DNA from: Craterostigma plantagineum
Lineage: Eukaryota; Streptophyta; Magnoliopsida; Lamiales; Linderniaceae
DNA length: 64,000 nt
Assembly (NCBI GenBank): GCA_027422505.1
Contig: JAPQWV010000012.1
Coordinates: 24,319,501 to 24,383,500 of the forward strand
Reading direction: 5' to 3'
The position numbers and the translations under genes were made by a program. Shown here piece by piece: positions 11,203 to 22,300 of this stretch. Under the pieces are notes generated by a model. It saw only the letters and a list, made by a program, of their open reading frames with translations. It made no database searches and was not told the DNA's origin. Position 1 is the first letter of the stretch. Each line of letters opens with the position of its first letter.

Positions 11203-14200
11203 CCATACTTACAGCGTACATGATATCGGGTCTCGTCGCTGTGAGATACATCAGATTCCCAACGAGGCTCCGAAACATAGTAGAGTTAACGAGTTTTCCT
11301 TCTCCTTCTTTGCTTAGTTTAGTCCCGGTTACGCACGGCGTAGAAACCGAATTAGCCTCCTCGAAACTTTCTAAGCACTTCTCCCGCATATTTTTGTGAA
11401 ACAAATATTCCATCGCTTGTTTGGGCGACGTTGATTCCCAAGAATGATGGAGTTCACCCAAGTCCGTCATTTCAAACTCTTTCATCATTGATTTCTTGAA
11501 ATCTGCTAGCATTTTCAAATCATCTCCGATGAAGATAAGATCATCAACGTAAATACTGACTAGCATGAAGCCTCCTTTCGAACTTCTTTTGACATAAAGA
11601 GTGTGCTCATATGGACACCTTTCAAACCCGTACTTCGAGAAATACTCGTTTATTCTTCCGTACAACACCCGAGGTGATTGTTTTAGCCCATACAGCGCCT
11701 TTTTGAGTTTGTAGACTTTTTCTTGTTCGCCCTTTTTTACGAAACCGGGTGGCTGCTCAACGTACACCTCTTGTTCAAGATACCCATTTAAGAAAGTCGA
11801 CTTCACGTCCATTTGAAAAATATTCCACCGACTTTGTGCTGCGAGAGAAATTATTAACCGAACAGTATCAAGGCGAGATACGGGAGCGAATACCTCATTG
11901 AAATCTTCTCCTTCCTTCTGTTTATACCCTTTCGCAACCAGTCGAGCTTTGTGTTTGTTGATGGAACCGTCTGGATTGGTTTTCGTTTTGAATACCCATT
12001 CACGCCAATGGAGCTTTTGTTGGGTGGTAGAGAAGTGAGCTCCCATGTACCGTTTCTTTCGATCGACTTGATCTCCTCTTCCATAGCGGCGCACCATTTT
12101 TGTTCTTTCGCTGCGTCGTCGTAAGATATCGGGTCTTCACCTACAAAGAAAGCGAAAAACAGATTTCCTTCCTCAGCGATTTCGCTTATTTCGTCGTGGA
12201 AATCTCTCAGATTTCTCGTTCTTCTTCCAGGTGTGGTTACTGGACTTTCAGAAGCAGCAGTTTGTGGACTTTCGGAAGGAGCAGTTTCTTCGCGATTCTC
12301 GTACTCCGGTGGCTGAGAATCATCACCTTCATCAAGGGTGTCAAGGTCGAAGAAATCTGAACTTTCGGCAAAGCTATATGAAGCTTCTTCATCAAAGCGA
12401 ACATCCCTGCTAATCACAATTTTCTTTGTTTTTGGGTTATAAAGCTTGTAAGCTTTTGTCGTCAAACTGTAGCCGATGAAAATGCATTTTTCAGCTTTAT
12501 CATCCAACTTCGATCTCAACGCATCTGGTATGTGAGAATAAGCAAGGCAACCGAAAGTTTTGAGGTGACTTACATTGGGTTTCTGCCCATACCATACCTC
12601 GTTCGGAGTAGCATCTTTCAAGCTTTTCGTGGGTGAGCGGTTGATCAAATATGTGGCGCACGAGACTGCTTCTGCCCAAAAAACAGCCGGCAGATTTTTC
12701 GTCTTTAGCATGCACCTCACCATGTTCATGATCGTTCATTTTTACGCTCTGCGACGCTGTTTTGTTGCTGTGTATAGTGTGCCGTCAATTCATGCCTAAT
12801 TCCATTACCTCGACAGAACTCGTCGAATAACGAAGACATGTACTCTCCTCCACGGTCACTTCTCAAATTCTTTATTTGACGGTCGGATGCTTTTTCGACT
12901 TTAAGGTTAAAGTCTTTGAAACATGAGAGTGCTTCTGATTTTTCTTTCACGCAATACACCCAAATTTTTCTTGTATAATCATCGACAAATAACAAGATAC
13001 CTGCTGCCGCCTAGAGAATCAACCCTCATTGGTCCGCATAAGTCGGTATGAACAAGCTCCAACGGTCCCGTTGATGTCCAGGTTGACTGCGATGGGAACG
13101 AATTGCGAGATTGTTTTCCAATCTGACATTCCTCGCAGATTTCAGCAGCATCAGCTATTTTGGGTAGCCCTTCGACGATGTTTTTGCTGGACATCTCCTT
13201 CAAGCTTCGGTAGTTTAGATGCCCATATCGGTCATGCCATAACTTGGACGCTTCCTTGCTAGAAGTAACGTAGCATGAGTTACTAACAACATCAAGTTTG
13301 ACAGGAAACAAATTATTTGAAGCCAAACCGATTTTAGCTACGAGAAGGTTATTCTTTTTCATGATACATGAACCTTCTGCGAACTGGAAATCGAACCCCT
13401 TCTTTATCAAGTGACCTACGCTCAATAGATTACTCGATAAACCCGGAACATAAAAGACGTTTGACATTTTCTCCATTCTTCCCGTCTTCGTCTTGAACGT
13501 GATTTCTCCGACACCTTGGATTTCGAGTGTTTTAGCGTCTCCAATAGTCACCTGTCCATGGTTAGCATCTTCCAGCGTCGAAAATAAATTTTTATTACCA
13601 GTCATGTGCTTGCTCGCATCGCTGTCCAAATACCAGATGTTCTCAACGTTCCAATCAGAAGCTATTAGAAGAGTTTCGGAATTACCGGGCTGGTCTTTAT
13701 GAACGTAACCTGCCTCACGCTTCTTCTCCGGATATTTTTCCCAACAGTCAGCTTCTTTGTGTCCCGGTTTATGACAGAAATGGCACTCAAAATACGGTTT
13801 TTTACCCTTGTAGCGTCCTTTTCCCTTTTGGTTGTTGGAAGATGGTTTTTCGTCACCTTTTGAGTCGTTGTTTTTCTCTTGTGACTGGGATTGTTTTCCA
13901 ACTTTTCCACGCCATTTGCCTCGTCCTCGAGAAGATTCACTGCCTCCCGAGTGTTGGGACTTCAAAGCTTGCTCCAGCGATGTGTTTTGGGGATTCCTTT
14001 GAAGGAGTCTAATTTCATGAGCCTCTAGTTGCCCTTGTAGACTTTCGACGGACATTTTCGAAGTGTCTTGAGACTCTTCAATGGCAACAACGATGTGATC
14101 AAACTTTTCCGGTAAGCTCCGCAGAACTTTCTCAATCATCTTTTCGTCATTTACTATCTCTCCGTTTGAGGACATTTGATTCACGGAGGTAACCCACGTG

Positions 14201-14589
14201 AAGTAATCGGAGACTTTTTCGTTTTCTCTCATTTCTAACTTCTCGAATTCCTTCCGTAGTGATTGCAATCAGACCTTCTTCACGTGTTCTTGACCGGAAT
14301 AGGTGGTTTGTAATATATCCCATGCTTCTTTTGCAGTTTTTGCCTTGGCGATTCTCTCGTAGACCGGAATTTCAAGCACTTGACAGATTTGGAAAAGTGC
14401 TTTTCGGTCTCTTCGTTTCTCACTTTTCTCGGCTTCAGTGAGTTTGATTTTATCTTCCGGTTCGTCGACTCCATCCTCGATCACACTCCATAAGTCTTGA
14501 GATTCAAGACATAGTTTCATGAGATTACTCCAGTAATCATATTTTTCCCCGTTGAACTTTGGGACGAGAGATATGAGTTGGCCCGCCAT
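11203..14589 (-). pseudogene. copia gag-pol, decayed and truncated
   Basis: Start at 14589 (MAGQLISLVPKFNGEKYDYW), a UBN2-type gag. An in-frame TGA near 14269-14271 interrupts gag. The next segment (14268-12979) carries a CCHC zinc knuckle (CHFCHKPGHKEADC), the protease block WYLDSDASKHMTG, where the usual DSG is DSD, and the pre-integrase block. Integrase and reverse transcriptase continue across frame changes near 12990, 12728 and 12000. Reverse transcriptase retains [10 protein letters not shown] and YVDD, then ends at MYAVSM, cut by the inserted LTR. Confidence 0.85.
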
Positions 14590-14597
14590 TTTGAGTT

Positions 14598-14610
14598 GGC
14601 TCTGATACCA
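14598..14610 (-). other. Primer-binding site (tRNA-iMet type)
   Basis: On the minus strand this reads TGGTATCAGAGCC, the classic complement of the 3' end of initiator tRNA-Met used by plant copia elements. It lies 3 bases inside the LTR end and 9 bases upstream of the gag ATG. Confidence 0.9.
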
Positions 14611-14613
14611 GAT

Positions 14614-14925
14614 TGAAGGGAGTGATACTGGTATGATCTGTTTTGGAGAACGTTTTGGAGAAGTAGTGATCAAAGTAGAGTTTTATTTTTTATTTCATAC
14701 TCACTCCACCTGACGAATGGTTTACATCAGATCCATACTTATAATACTCAAGTCATGATGGTATTTAGCAACTAATAAGTAGACACTGACATATAGATGA
14801 CTCTTTGACTCACATAGATAAACTAAGAGACATCTAGCTTATTTAGCAGACATTAAGCATACTTAAGACCTTGACCGGATACGAAAAGATTTATTTGACT
14901 GAAGTAAATTCAGTTTACTCCAACA
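14614..14925 (-). repeat. 5' LTR of the second copia element
   Basis: On the minus strand it begins TGTTGGAG at 14925 and ends TTCA at 14614, next to the primer-binding site. A TATA-like TATAAGTA lies inside. Length is about 312 bp. The outer boundary is inferred from the TG start only, because the other LTR is not in the window. Confidence 0.7.
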
Positions 14926-14936
14926 CGTACACACAC

Positions 14937-14938
<2 letters not shown>

Positions 14939-14967
<29 letters not shown>
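14939..14967. repeat. AT microsatellite
   Basis: An (AT)n run of about 28 bases, preceded by a short AC run, between the copia LTR and the kiwellin stop codon. Confidence 0.9.
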
Positions 14968-14970
<3 letters not shown>

Positions 14971-15497
14971 GCCATGGACCAAGTGACGTCGACGATTCCC
15001 AAATCCTCGTTCAACCCCAAAGCTTTCCACACAGCGTGGGACCCATCGACGATATTATTATGGCACGGCGGCAAACCACCGTGTTCTCCGTCGCACCCAT
15101 TCTGAGAATCGCACTCATCGACCACCTTCGCCCTGACGCTCCTCCCATTAGAAGCGACGATCCTAACCATCTTCGAGCACCTCGACCCGCCGGCGTACCA
15201 CCCCGTGGAAAGAGCCACCACGAGCTCGCCGTTGCTGTGGTACTTTTCGTCGCACTCCGACGGGTCTCCGCCCTCTCCGCCGGGGCTGAAGTCGTTGAGC
15301 GTCAGCTTGGCTGGGGTGGAGGAGGTGACCGGCGGCGAGCAGCTGAACCTTGGGTACGACCCGCGCCTGCAGTGGAGGGTGCCATACGGCTGACACTCTC
15401 CGGCGGCGGTTATCATGGAGGTTTGGAGGAGGAATGAGTAGAAGATGGCTATCACCGCCGCCGTTGGGAAATTAGAGAGAGTTGTAGCTACAGCCAT
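14967..15497 (-). CDS. Kiwellin / ripening-related secreted protein
   Basis: Single-exon gene of 176 residues. Residues 1 to about 32 form a hydrophobic signal peptide. The mature part has the kiwellin blocks [33 protein letters not shown]-like [19 protein letters not shown] and KVVDECDS, and ends VDVTWSMA. These give the double-psi beta-barrel (barwin/expansin-like) core of kiwellins, held by paired cysteines. Kiwellins are apoplastic; one maize member is known to inhibit a fungal chorismate mutase effector. The length fits the short form without the N-terminal kissper domain. A TATA box lies 54-60 bases upstream of the ATG. Nothing is broken. Confidence 0.93.
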
Positions 15498-15550
15498 TTT
15501 AGTGTTGAAGTGATGGTTAAGTAATGAATTATGAAAACTGGTGCGCTGCT

Positions 15551-15557
15551 TTTTATA
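15551..15557 (-). promoter_or_regulatory. TATA box of the kiwellin gene
   Basis: TATAAAA on the minus strand, 54 bases or so upstream of the ATG at 15497, so transcription would start close to the start codon. Confidence 0.6.
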
Positions 15558-16020
15558 AGGCGTTTTACGAGCATTTTTTAAAGTTGGGAGAATTATTATT
15601 GTTGCCCTTTTCTTTTAGGGTCTTTGTATTTTCTCGTTTGTAAGAACACCGTACGATGGAAAACGAAAATGCTCTCCTTTCTCCACGTGGCGCCCGCCAA
15701 CGAAGACATTCCAAGAATAAAGTGAGAAAAGGGAAATAATAGGGCCTTGACTATGACTTACTATTGAATTCATGACTTGGTCACTCTTTAAGAACCAAGT
15801 TAAAATTTGGAATCTTGCCTCTTGATCTATCATATAGTTCTTCTAGATTTATCTTACATAGGCACTGTTGTATGTAAAAAATTTCATTCAGTTGAAAGTA
15901 TCTGAAACTTATTATCTACTATATGGATTAATCTACCGGCCTATTGATTCAGTTAAGTCAGAAGTGAATCCTTTCTAATTTCGAACTTTGAAGCTAAAAC
16001 ATTAATGGGTATATTTGAAT
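15558..16020. other. Kiwellin upstream region, no gene seen
   Basis: AT-rich upstream DNA without a convincing ORF, RNA gene or repeat boundary. It ends at a MITE-like element. Confidence 0.5.
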
Positions 16021-16023
16021 TCA

Positions 16024-16397
16024 GGCCGTGTCAGAAGCTAAATTTAAGATTCAGGCCCTGTCAGAAAAAAACTATTGTTTAAATGACCAAATTTCTGTAA
16101 AATTTAGAGATAAGAACCTAACTTGAAGACGTGGTATAAAAGTTATATGAAATGGTATAGGATGATCGTTTTGCGTTACAAACTTTCAACATATTGTTAT
16201 TTCAGAACAATGAAGTGATAATGTAGAAATGAACTGGTATCAGATGATCATTAGCTGGTACCAGATGATAATTTTGTGTTACAAAATTTCAACATATTGT
16301 TATTCGGTGCAATGAAGTGGTACTGCAGAAATCGGGTTTAAAAACTAATTTTTTTTCCTGACATTGTCTGAATCATAAATGAAACTTCTGACGGGTG
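16024..16397. mobile_element. MITE-like element with about 38-bp imperfect inverted ends
   Basis: The left end (GCCGTGTCAGAAGC, then TTCAGGCCCTGTCAG) is mirrored at the right (CTGACATTGTCTGAATC, then CTTCTGACGGG). The inverted match spans about 38 bases with a few mismatches. No coding capacity. Superfamily and target duplication are unclear. Confidence 0.6.
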
Positions 16398-16443
16398 AAA
16401 AGTCCCCAAAATTTATTACAAGTTGTTGATGAATATACAACTA

Positions 16444-17442
16444 GGGGCTCGTTTGATACCCTTATTTATGAATTACATGGGTATAAGTTAGTTGTGCATG
16501 GCGATACACGGATTTTGTTGATATTGTATTTTAACATTTTGATATGTGTGTATTAATTATTTGCGTAATGATATAAATAGTGTTTGATAGATGTGTTTTA
16601 GGTGTGTATGGATTAGTGATGCACACCCCATAACCATCTTAGAGGTGTGTATGCATATACACGACCTATAGCCAAAATCCTTGTAATAGACGTGTATAGC
16701 CATCAATGTTTTAAAAAGCGTGTTGCGCATTGCGTCGCGTTTTTGTTCCAACAGCGCGTAACGTAAATAGCATTACGTATTGCGTAGAGTATTTCCAGCA
16801 AGCTAATTTTAATAAAAAAAAAATAACATCTATATTATTTATCGTCTAATATTTCACAATTTAATTATATATTTATAAATTAAACACACATATCATTACA
16901 TATACTATTTTTTATATAGCGACATCTTCCCATTACTAAGTAAAATAATTTGAATATCAAAATATATAATATATATGTGTCATTTTGATGGTCATAAAAC
17001 AATGAATAAATTGGATATGGTTATTTATTATTATACATAACTCACCTAAAGTAAAGATGATTTCCTAATTCAATGGGAATATGTAATAAAGTTTATAAAT
17101 GAATAAAAAACAAAATGAAAATTTTTATGATTGAAGTTTTGCCTTGGAACGGCTGCCACTTGATTTATTTTTTTACTTTCGTCTCGAGATTCGCTATCAT
17201 ATCACATCAATTCCTTTGAATAAAATAAAAAAATAAAAATAAAAAAGTTCGCTTTTTTTTTCTACGCCTTGGAGCGTTTTGATGAAAAATAACGCTATAT
17301 CGCGCCTCGAAGCGCGCAATCAAGTGCTTTTTAAAACATCGATAGCGATACATGCCTCGTATGGCTATAGACAGATATCAAACACAAGGTAACTTATTCA
17401 TATACACCCCATACCCACACATACCCACGTGTCAAACGACCC
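16444..17442. mobile_element. Non-autonomous DNA transposon with CTA target duplication
   Basis: Inverted ends GGGGCTCGTTTGATAC (left) and, on the other strand, GGGTCGTTTGACAC (right), flanked by CTA at 16441-16443 and 17443-17445. A 3-bp duplication fits PIF/Harbinger-type MITEs. No transposase. About 630 bp of the interior is a second nested element. Confidence 0.65.
16706..17339. mobile_element. Nested MITE-like element
   Basis: Ends ATGTTTTAAAAAGC and its reverse complement GCTTTTTAAAACAT, followed inwards by GCGC-rich segments (TTGCGCATTGCGTCGCG on the left, CGCGCCTCGAAGCGCGC on the right). It lies inside the 16444-17442 element. AT-rich centre, no ORF. Confidence 0.6.
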
Positions 17443-17445
17443 CTA

Positions 17446-17970
17446 GGTCAATTACATTGGACAATGAACATACTGTTATGATATGTGATATTGGTGTGAA
17501 GGAATGATGATGATCGATGGCTACTGATTATAATATAATACTGTTTTTTTATTGTTTTGTATGGTGTTTGAAGAAATGTTTAGGAGAAGAATGAGAAGAT
17601 GATTTAGGAGATGAGAGTTTAACGAGAGAGAAGAAGAGAGAATCATGATTTAATCTTTTTCATACCATGCATAAACCATCATTTGGTGTATTTAACCTAA
17701 AGATAAGTGGGCTCATTAACCTATTAGTCATTATATAAATATAATTGGCCCATCTAGTATCAGCCATCAGGCCACTCCATTGCGTACGAACCCGGCCCAA
17801 TGATTAATATCAAAACTTAGTTGGGGCGAGTTCATGACACATACATTTGGCCCATTTAAAAAGTTGAGGCCCATGATAATCCAAACCTAAGGCCCAAAAT
17901 AAGCCCATTAAGCACGGACTTAAAATTATTAGCATCATACAAAACTAACCCTGGCTGCTATCAGCATTCA
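17446..17970. other. Intergenic stretch, no gene seen
   Basis: AT-rich with a purine-rich patch (about 17570-17650) and several GGCCCA/TGGGCC motifs (17730-17905) of the kind common in plant promoters. These may belong to the promoter of the broken gene that follows. Confidence 0.35.
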
Positions 17971-17976
17971 GCATAA

Positions 17977-18393
17977 CACACTCAATTCGCCTCAGCTCAT
18001 TTTACATCTCCTCATCTGCCGTCCATATCTCTATCCTCATCGTCCATTCCTCCCGTTTCATCTCCTCCGCTGGCAATTCCCCCATCCGCTGCTTTCAGCT
18101 CCCCACCAGCTTCTCCGCCGTTGGATCTAGCACCGCCAACCTCTCCTCCCTCTCCGAGTCCGGATCCTACCGGCGACGGTGCTATCCACGTGGCCGAGTT
18201 CAATTCCGATGGAGGTGACAGCGGCTCCTCGTCGTCGTCGGGCGGGCTGAGCCCCGGTCAGAAGGCGGGGGTCGCTGTCGCAGTTGTTGTCGACGTTTTC
18301 ATCGTGGGTGGTGGGGTTTTTGTGTACAAGAAGAGGCGGCAGAACGTGGAACGTACGCAGTATGGTTTCGCGGTGAGGAGGGAAATTCTGTGA
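17977..18393 (+). pseudogene. Small proline/serine-rich type I membrane protein, lacking a start codon
   Basis: An open frame follows a TAA at about 17974 and ends at 18393 with no ATG. It gives a P/S-rich ectodomain (about 60 residues), a poly-Ser/Gly stretch, GLSPGQKAGVAVAVVVDVF leading into one membrane segment, then a basic tail KKRRQNVERTQYG ending ARREIL-like (VRREIL). From memory, small plant proteins ending YKKRxxNIRRxQYGYAARREIL have this layout with a signal peptide. Here the signal peptide and start are absent, so it is a 5'-truncated pseudogene or has an unseen upstream exon. Confidence 0.5.
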
Positions 18394-18630
18394 TTTTGAA
18401 CGGAATTTGGTCAGATCGAAGACGCAAGTATAATGTGTGATATATCTCTTTGGTTTCTCATTATTGGGATTATTCACCGTATATTATATTACCCTTTAGT
18501 TACGACAATGATGATGATTCTTGTTATTCCTCAATTCAACCCATATTAATGATATTGGTAATTACATTGATGTTTTTGTGAATGATGATAAGGACGGATC
18601 CAGGAATATTTTCCGGGGGCGCGACATAAA

Positions 18631-20149
18631 TGTGGCGACCCGACTTCTATAACTAGGATTAGTGGCGGATTTTCGCAACGCAAGTCGCGGAAGACCCGTT
18701 TAACAAAAACTTTTTCCTACGATGTGATATGTTACGACAAAACGTAGCCTACATCGTCGTAAATACACAACGGCCGGAGCCCCAAAATATATATATCATA
18801 TCAAACATCCTTACATCGCTCCACAGGTCGTCATTCATGTATAGCCTTGCCCTCAAAAGACCCTGGAGTACCGCCATCAGCCCGCCTTAGTCGTAACGTT
18901 TCTCAACGTCCGACTCTATTGTACCTACAACACATAAAATGTGGAATGAGCTTATAAAGCTCAGTAAGTGGAAATCATGCAATGCATGTGCCCTAAAATG
19001 CAAAGGCATCTGCGCCAATGCTTCCTAATCGTGTCATGTAATTCGTGTCTTGTCTTATCTTGTAGTTCATGTCTTGTCTTATCTTTAGTTCGTGTCTTGT
19101 CTTGTAGTTCGTGTCTTGTCTTATAGGGCCCATGGCTGATCTTGCTATGCACCATCATGGAGCTCAAACCCATTAAGGGTAAATAAATATGTAAGTGGCA
19201 ATACCCACTCATGGGAGGCTAACCCTAGGGCGCCTTTTCTGTCCCAAGGTGGTTTCATACGCCACACGAACGATACTTCCACTGAGAGGCTAACCCTAAG
19301 GCGCCTTTTCAATCCCAGTGTAGTTTATCGGTCCCATGGACGCTCGCACTAGAAGACTCACTTTGAGGTTGCTGACACCAATTATACCCTTGGTGCCGTT
19401 TGTTTCCTCAGGGTGCATCTTTCAGGTCGCAACTTTCCGCCACATGCATGCCCTTGCCTTGAGACATGTCATGTCATGAAATCGGTGATATAAAATCACC
19501 ATGGTAGCATAGAAGAGCCATTAAATATAAACTTTTATCGTGTTTAAGCAATCATATGTGTCTTATGTTCGTGTCTTATAACTTCGTGTATGCACGTGAT
19601 AATGCGTACGTGAATAATGCCGAATTACTTGTCATGCCACTTCATATAATAATTAATTCACGTAAATAAATAAATCACATAAGAATTCACGTAAATTCAT
19701 AAAAGCATATAATCATGTCATTCAAGCACGTAACCATGAAATTTATGCACATGTAATTTATGTGTTGTAGTTGGGATTTCCACTTACCTGGTATCCTTAG
19801 CTTATTTAATTTATCGTACGGTAAGTCGCTAACCTTCAAACCCTAAGTATAGAAACAGAATAAATTAGGGTCTGTTAGTCTAATCATAATTTCATAACAT
19901 GGCTTAATTTAGAAAACCCTAGTTTCGACTTCTATAAATTTCGAAACCCTAAAATTTAGAACTTTAACCTAAACTGAGAAATACCATTTAAGAGATAGAT
20001 CTCGACATTTTAATAAATCTCGATTTTGTGTTGGATCTCGACATTTCATACACTAGGGTTCAATATTTAAATAATACCTAAGGATCTCGGGTTGCATAAA
20101 TCTCGACATGATTTCGAGTAACATTGCAACAAAATCTCGACATGTTATA

Positions 20150-20202
<53 letters not shown>

Positions 20203-22186
20203 TTCGAACTCAAATACTAGGTTACATCTCGGTAAAGATCTCGACATTACACTCTTACCTATTTCGACATTTGGACCCTAAAGATCTCGACATATTCCTA
20301 AGTTGAATATCGAGCTTGTTAATATAATATACAATATTCATAGGTTAAATCTCGATATTATACTTAAGCTTAGCTATGGAATTAGATCTCGACATTATGA
20401 GAATCTCGACATGTATCATAAAAATGGGTCTCAATATAGTTTGATAAATCTCGATATTTTCAAGATAACTTTCGATATTGTAGATAAGATCTCGAGGTGT
20501 ATTTAGACCAAGATGTCGAGATGTTATTATAATATATGAAGTCAATTATTAGAGTTAAATCTCAACGTAAGGTATAACATAAATCTCGTTTATGGACTCG
20601 ATATCTCACATAACTTCGACATTCTAACCCTAATTATTTCAACATGAATCTCGAGATTTACTTCCACATTTCTTATCTTCATTTCTTTAATCTCGACATC
20701 TTAAAAACTTCATTTCAAAATTCTCTCAAAATCAAAGATCTCGAGATCCTATTAATTGCTCAGAAATTCAATTCATATTCTTTAAGAACGTAAACCCTTA
20801 CTGTACCTTACTTGGGAAATTCAGATTTTCAAGAACCTTTGTGACTTCGAAAATTATAAGATTTCTCTAAAAATAGTCATGAATAAAAACTTACGAATTT
20901 AAACTCCTATTTATGACTACACCGTTTTTGAACATCACATGGTTAATCACTTAATTACGTAAAACTATGGAGAATATAAAATCATATATTCAGTGTAAGA
21001 GGTTACGAAATAAGTGTAAGATCTTCTCCACTTTGAATTCTAAAAATATTACTTGCTTTGAAAGTATAAACATAAGTATTTTGGCATATAGATAATATAG
21101 GCATAGATCGAAACCCTTAATAACCCAGAACTTCGATGTTCCTACAACATATCCAACACATAAAAGTCACGTATTCCCCTAGAACTCAATTTAAATAGAT
21201 AACCATAGATACATATCTCTTTGTTGTAAGTAAAAATTATGTTTACATTACCCAAAATCTGATTTGCTAAGGTCTTCGAGTAGTTAAACATTTTCATTGC
21301 TCCTGGTTCTTTCGTTATCTCTCTCCCTCTTTGTTAGTTTATAATGATTTTGTGGAATGAATATACGTTTGCAATTTGAACAACGTGAGGAGTAATAAGT
21401 TGGTGATGATCGGTTTCCCGTCAAGCTAAGTAACCATTCCTTAATCCTTATCCTAAGTCTTTGGGCCAAAATAAACTTTCATTTGGGTTTTTAATTATTC
21501 ATGTTGGGCCATTCCTTAAATAAGTTGGGCCTTGTTATTCTTTTTGACCTCTTTATATTTTCACCTATGAACATTTCTTATAATTCTTAACGTATATCAC
21601 TACTAATAATTTAACTATGCTCAATATAAACCTTAACCGTACCTTGAGTCTTCAGACCCTTGAGTTGGCAAATTCTCGTAAATTGTTGATTTCGTTATTT
21701 TACCCTTTCTGTTCGAAGTTAACATCAGGGTTTCTTTCACCATTGTTCGTTGGTATACGTAATTTAGAAAAGATAAGTGTTACCCGTTGAGAGCACACTT
21801 GATGGGACAGCTTGATGACATCATTTTCCCTATGGTTTAAGGAATTACGTATTGTCTATCCTTATTAACTTGGGCTTAATGTTTAAAGTTTACTCTTAGC
21901 CCAATTTATTTTAATTCAAAAGTTTTCTCTAACACTCACATCCAGTTATTTGTTAGATCACATATATCATAAGCATATAATCACATAATTCATGTAATAT
22001 TCAGTCATACAGTCATATAATACATATGCATATTTATTGACCAATACTAGTCCATGTTGCGTATAAGTGTTCGCCAAAATTTTCTAAGTCTTAATAATCA
22101 TTATTCAACTCATCTGTCTCTAATTATATATCTTCCATTTCTTAATTATATCGTAAATCCCGTAATTAAATTTTACGGGTATTACA
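18631..22186. repeat. 3.56-kb solo LTR with ATAAA target duplication
   Basis: Starts TGTGGCGACCCG and ends GGGTATTACA, with ATAAA directly before (18626-18630) and directly after (22187-22191). No gag, pol, primer-binding site or polypurine tract is inside, so it is a solo LTR, probably of a large Ty3/gypsy element (inferred from length). It contains a short tandem array of GTTCGTGTCTTGTCTTAT units (about 19025-19125), an AT microsatellite (20145-20200) and a field of CTCGACATT motifs (about 20000-20720). Confidence 0.75.
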
Positions 22187-22300
22187 ATAAATAACAAAAT
22201 AATAATACATCAATAAAAAATAAATTGAACAATCGACTTTAAAATAGTAGTTGAGATACAATGACGAATTTAAATAAAAAACTTTCTAACTAAAAGGAAT

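Larger units (their letters stand above)
11203..14925 (-). mobile_element. Second Ty1/copia element, minus strand, interrupted
   Basis: Reading right to left: a 5' LTR (14925-14614), a tRNA-iMet type primer-binding site, gag, protease, integrase and reverse transcriptase, ending abruptly at 11203 where the Sirevirus-like LTR begins. The missing RNase H and 3' LTR are presumably beyond the left edge of the window, on the far side of the younger insertion. Multiple stops and frameshifts show it is dead. Confidence 0.85.

Noticed and set aside
14871..15437. 188-codon ORF antisense to the kiwellin gene
   Set aside because: Starts in a microsatellite and mirrors the well-supported minus-strand gene.
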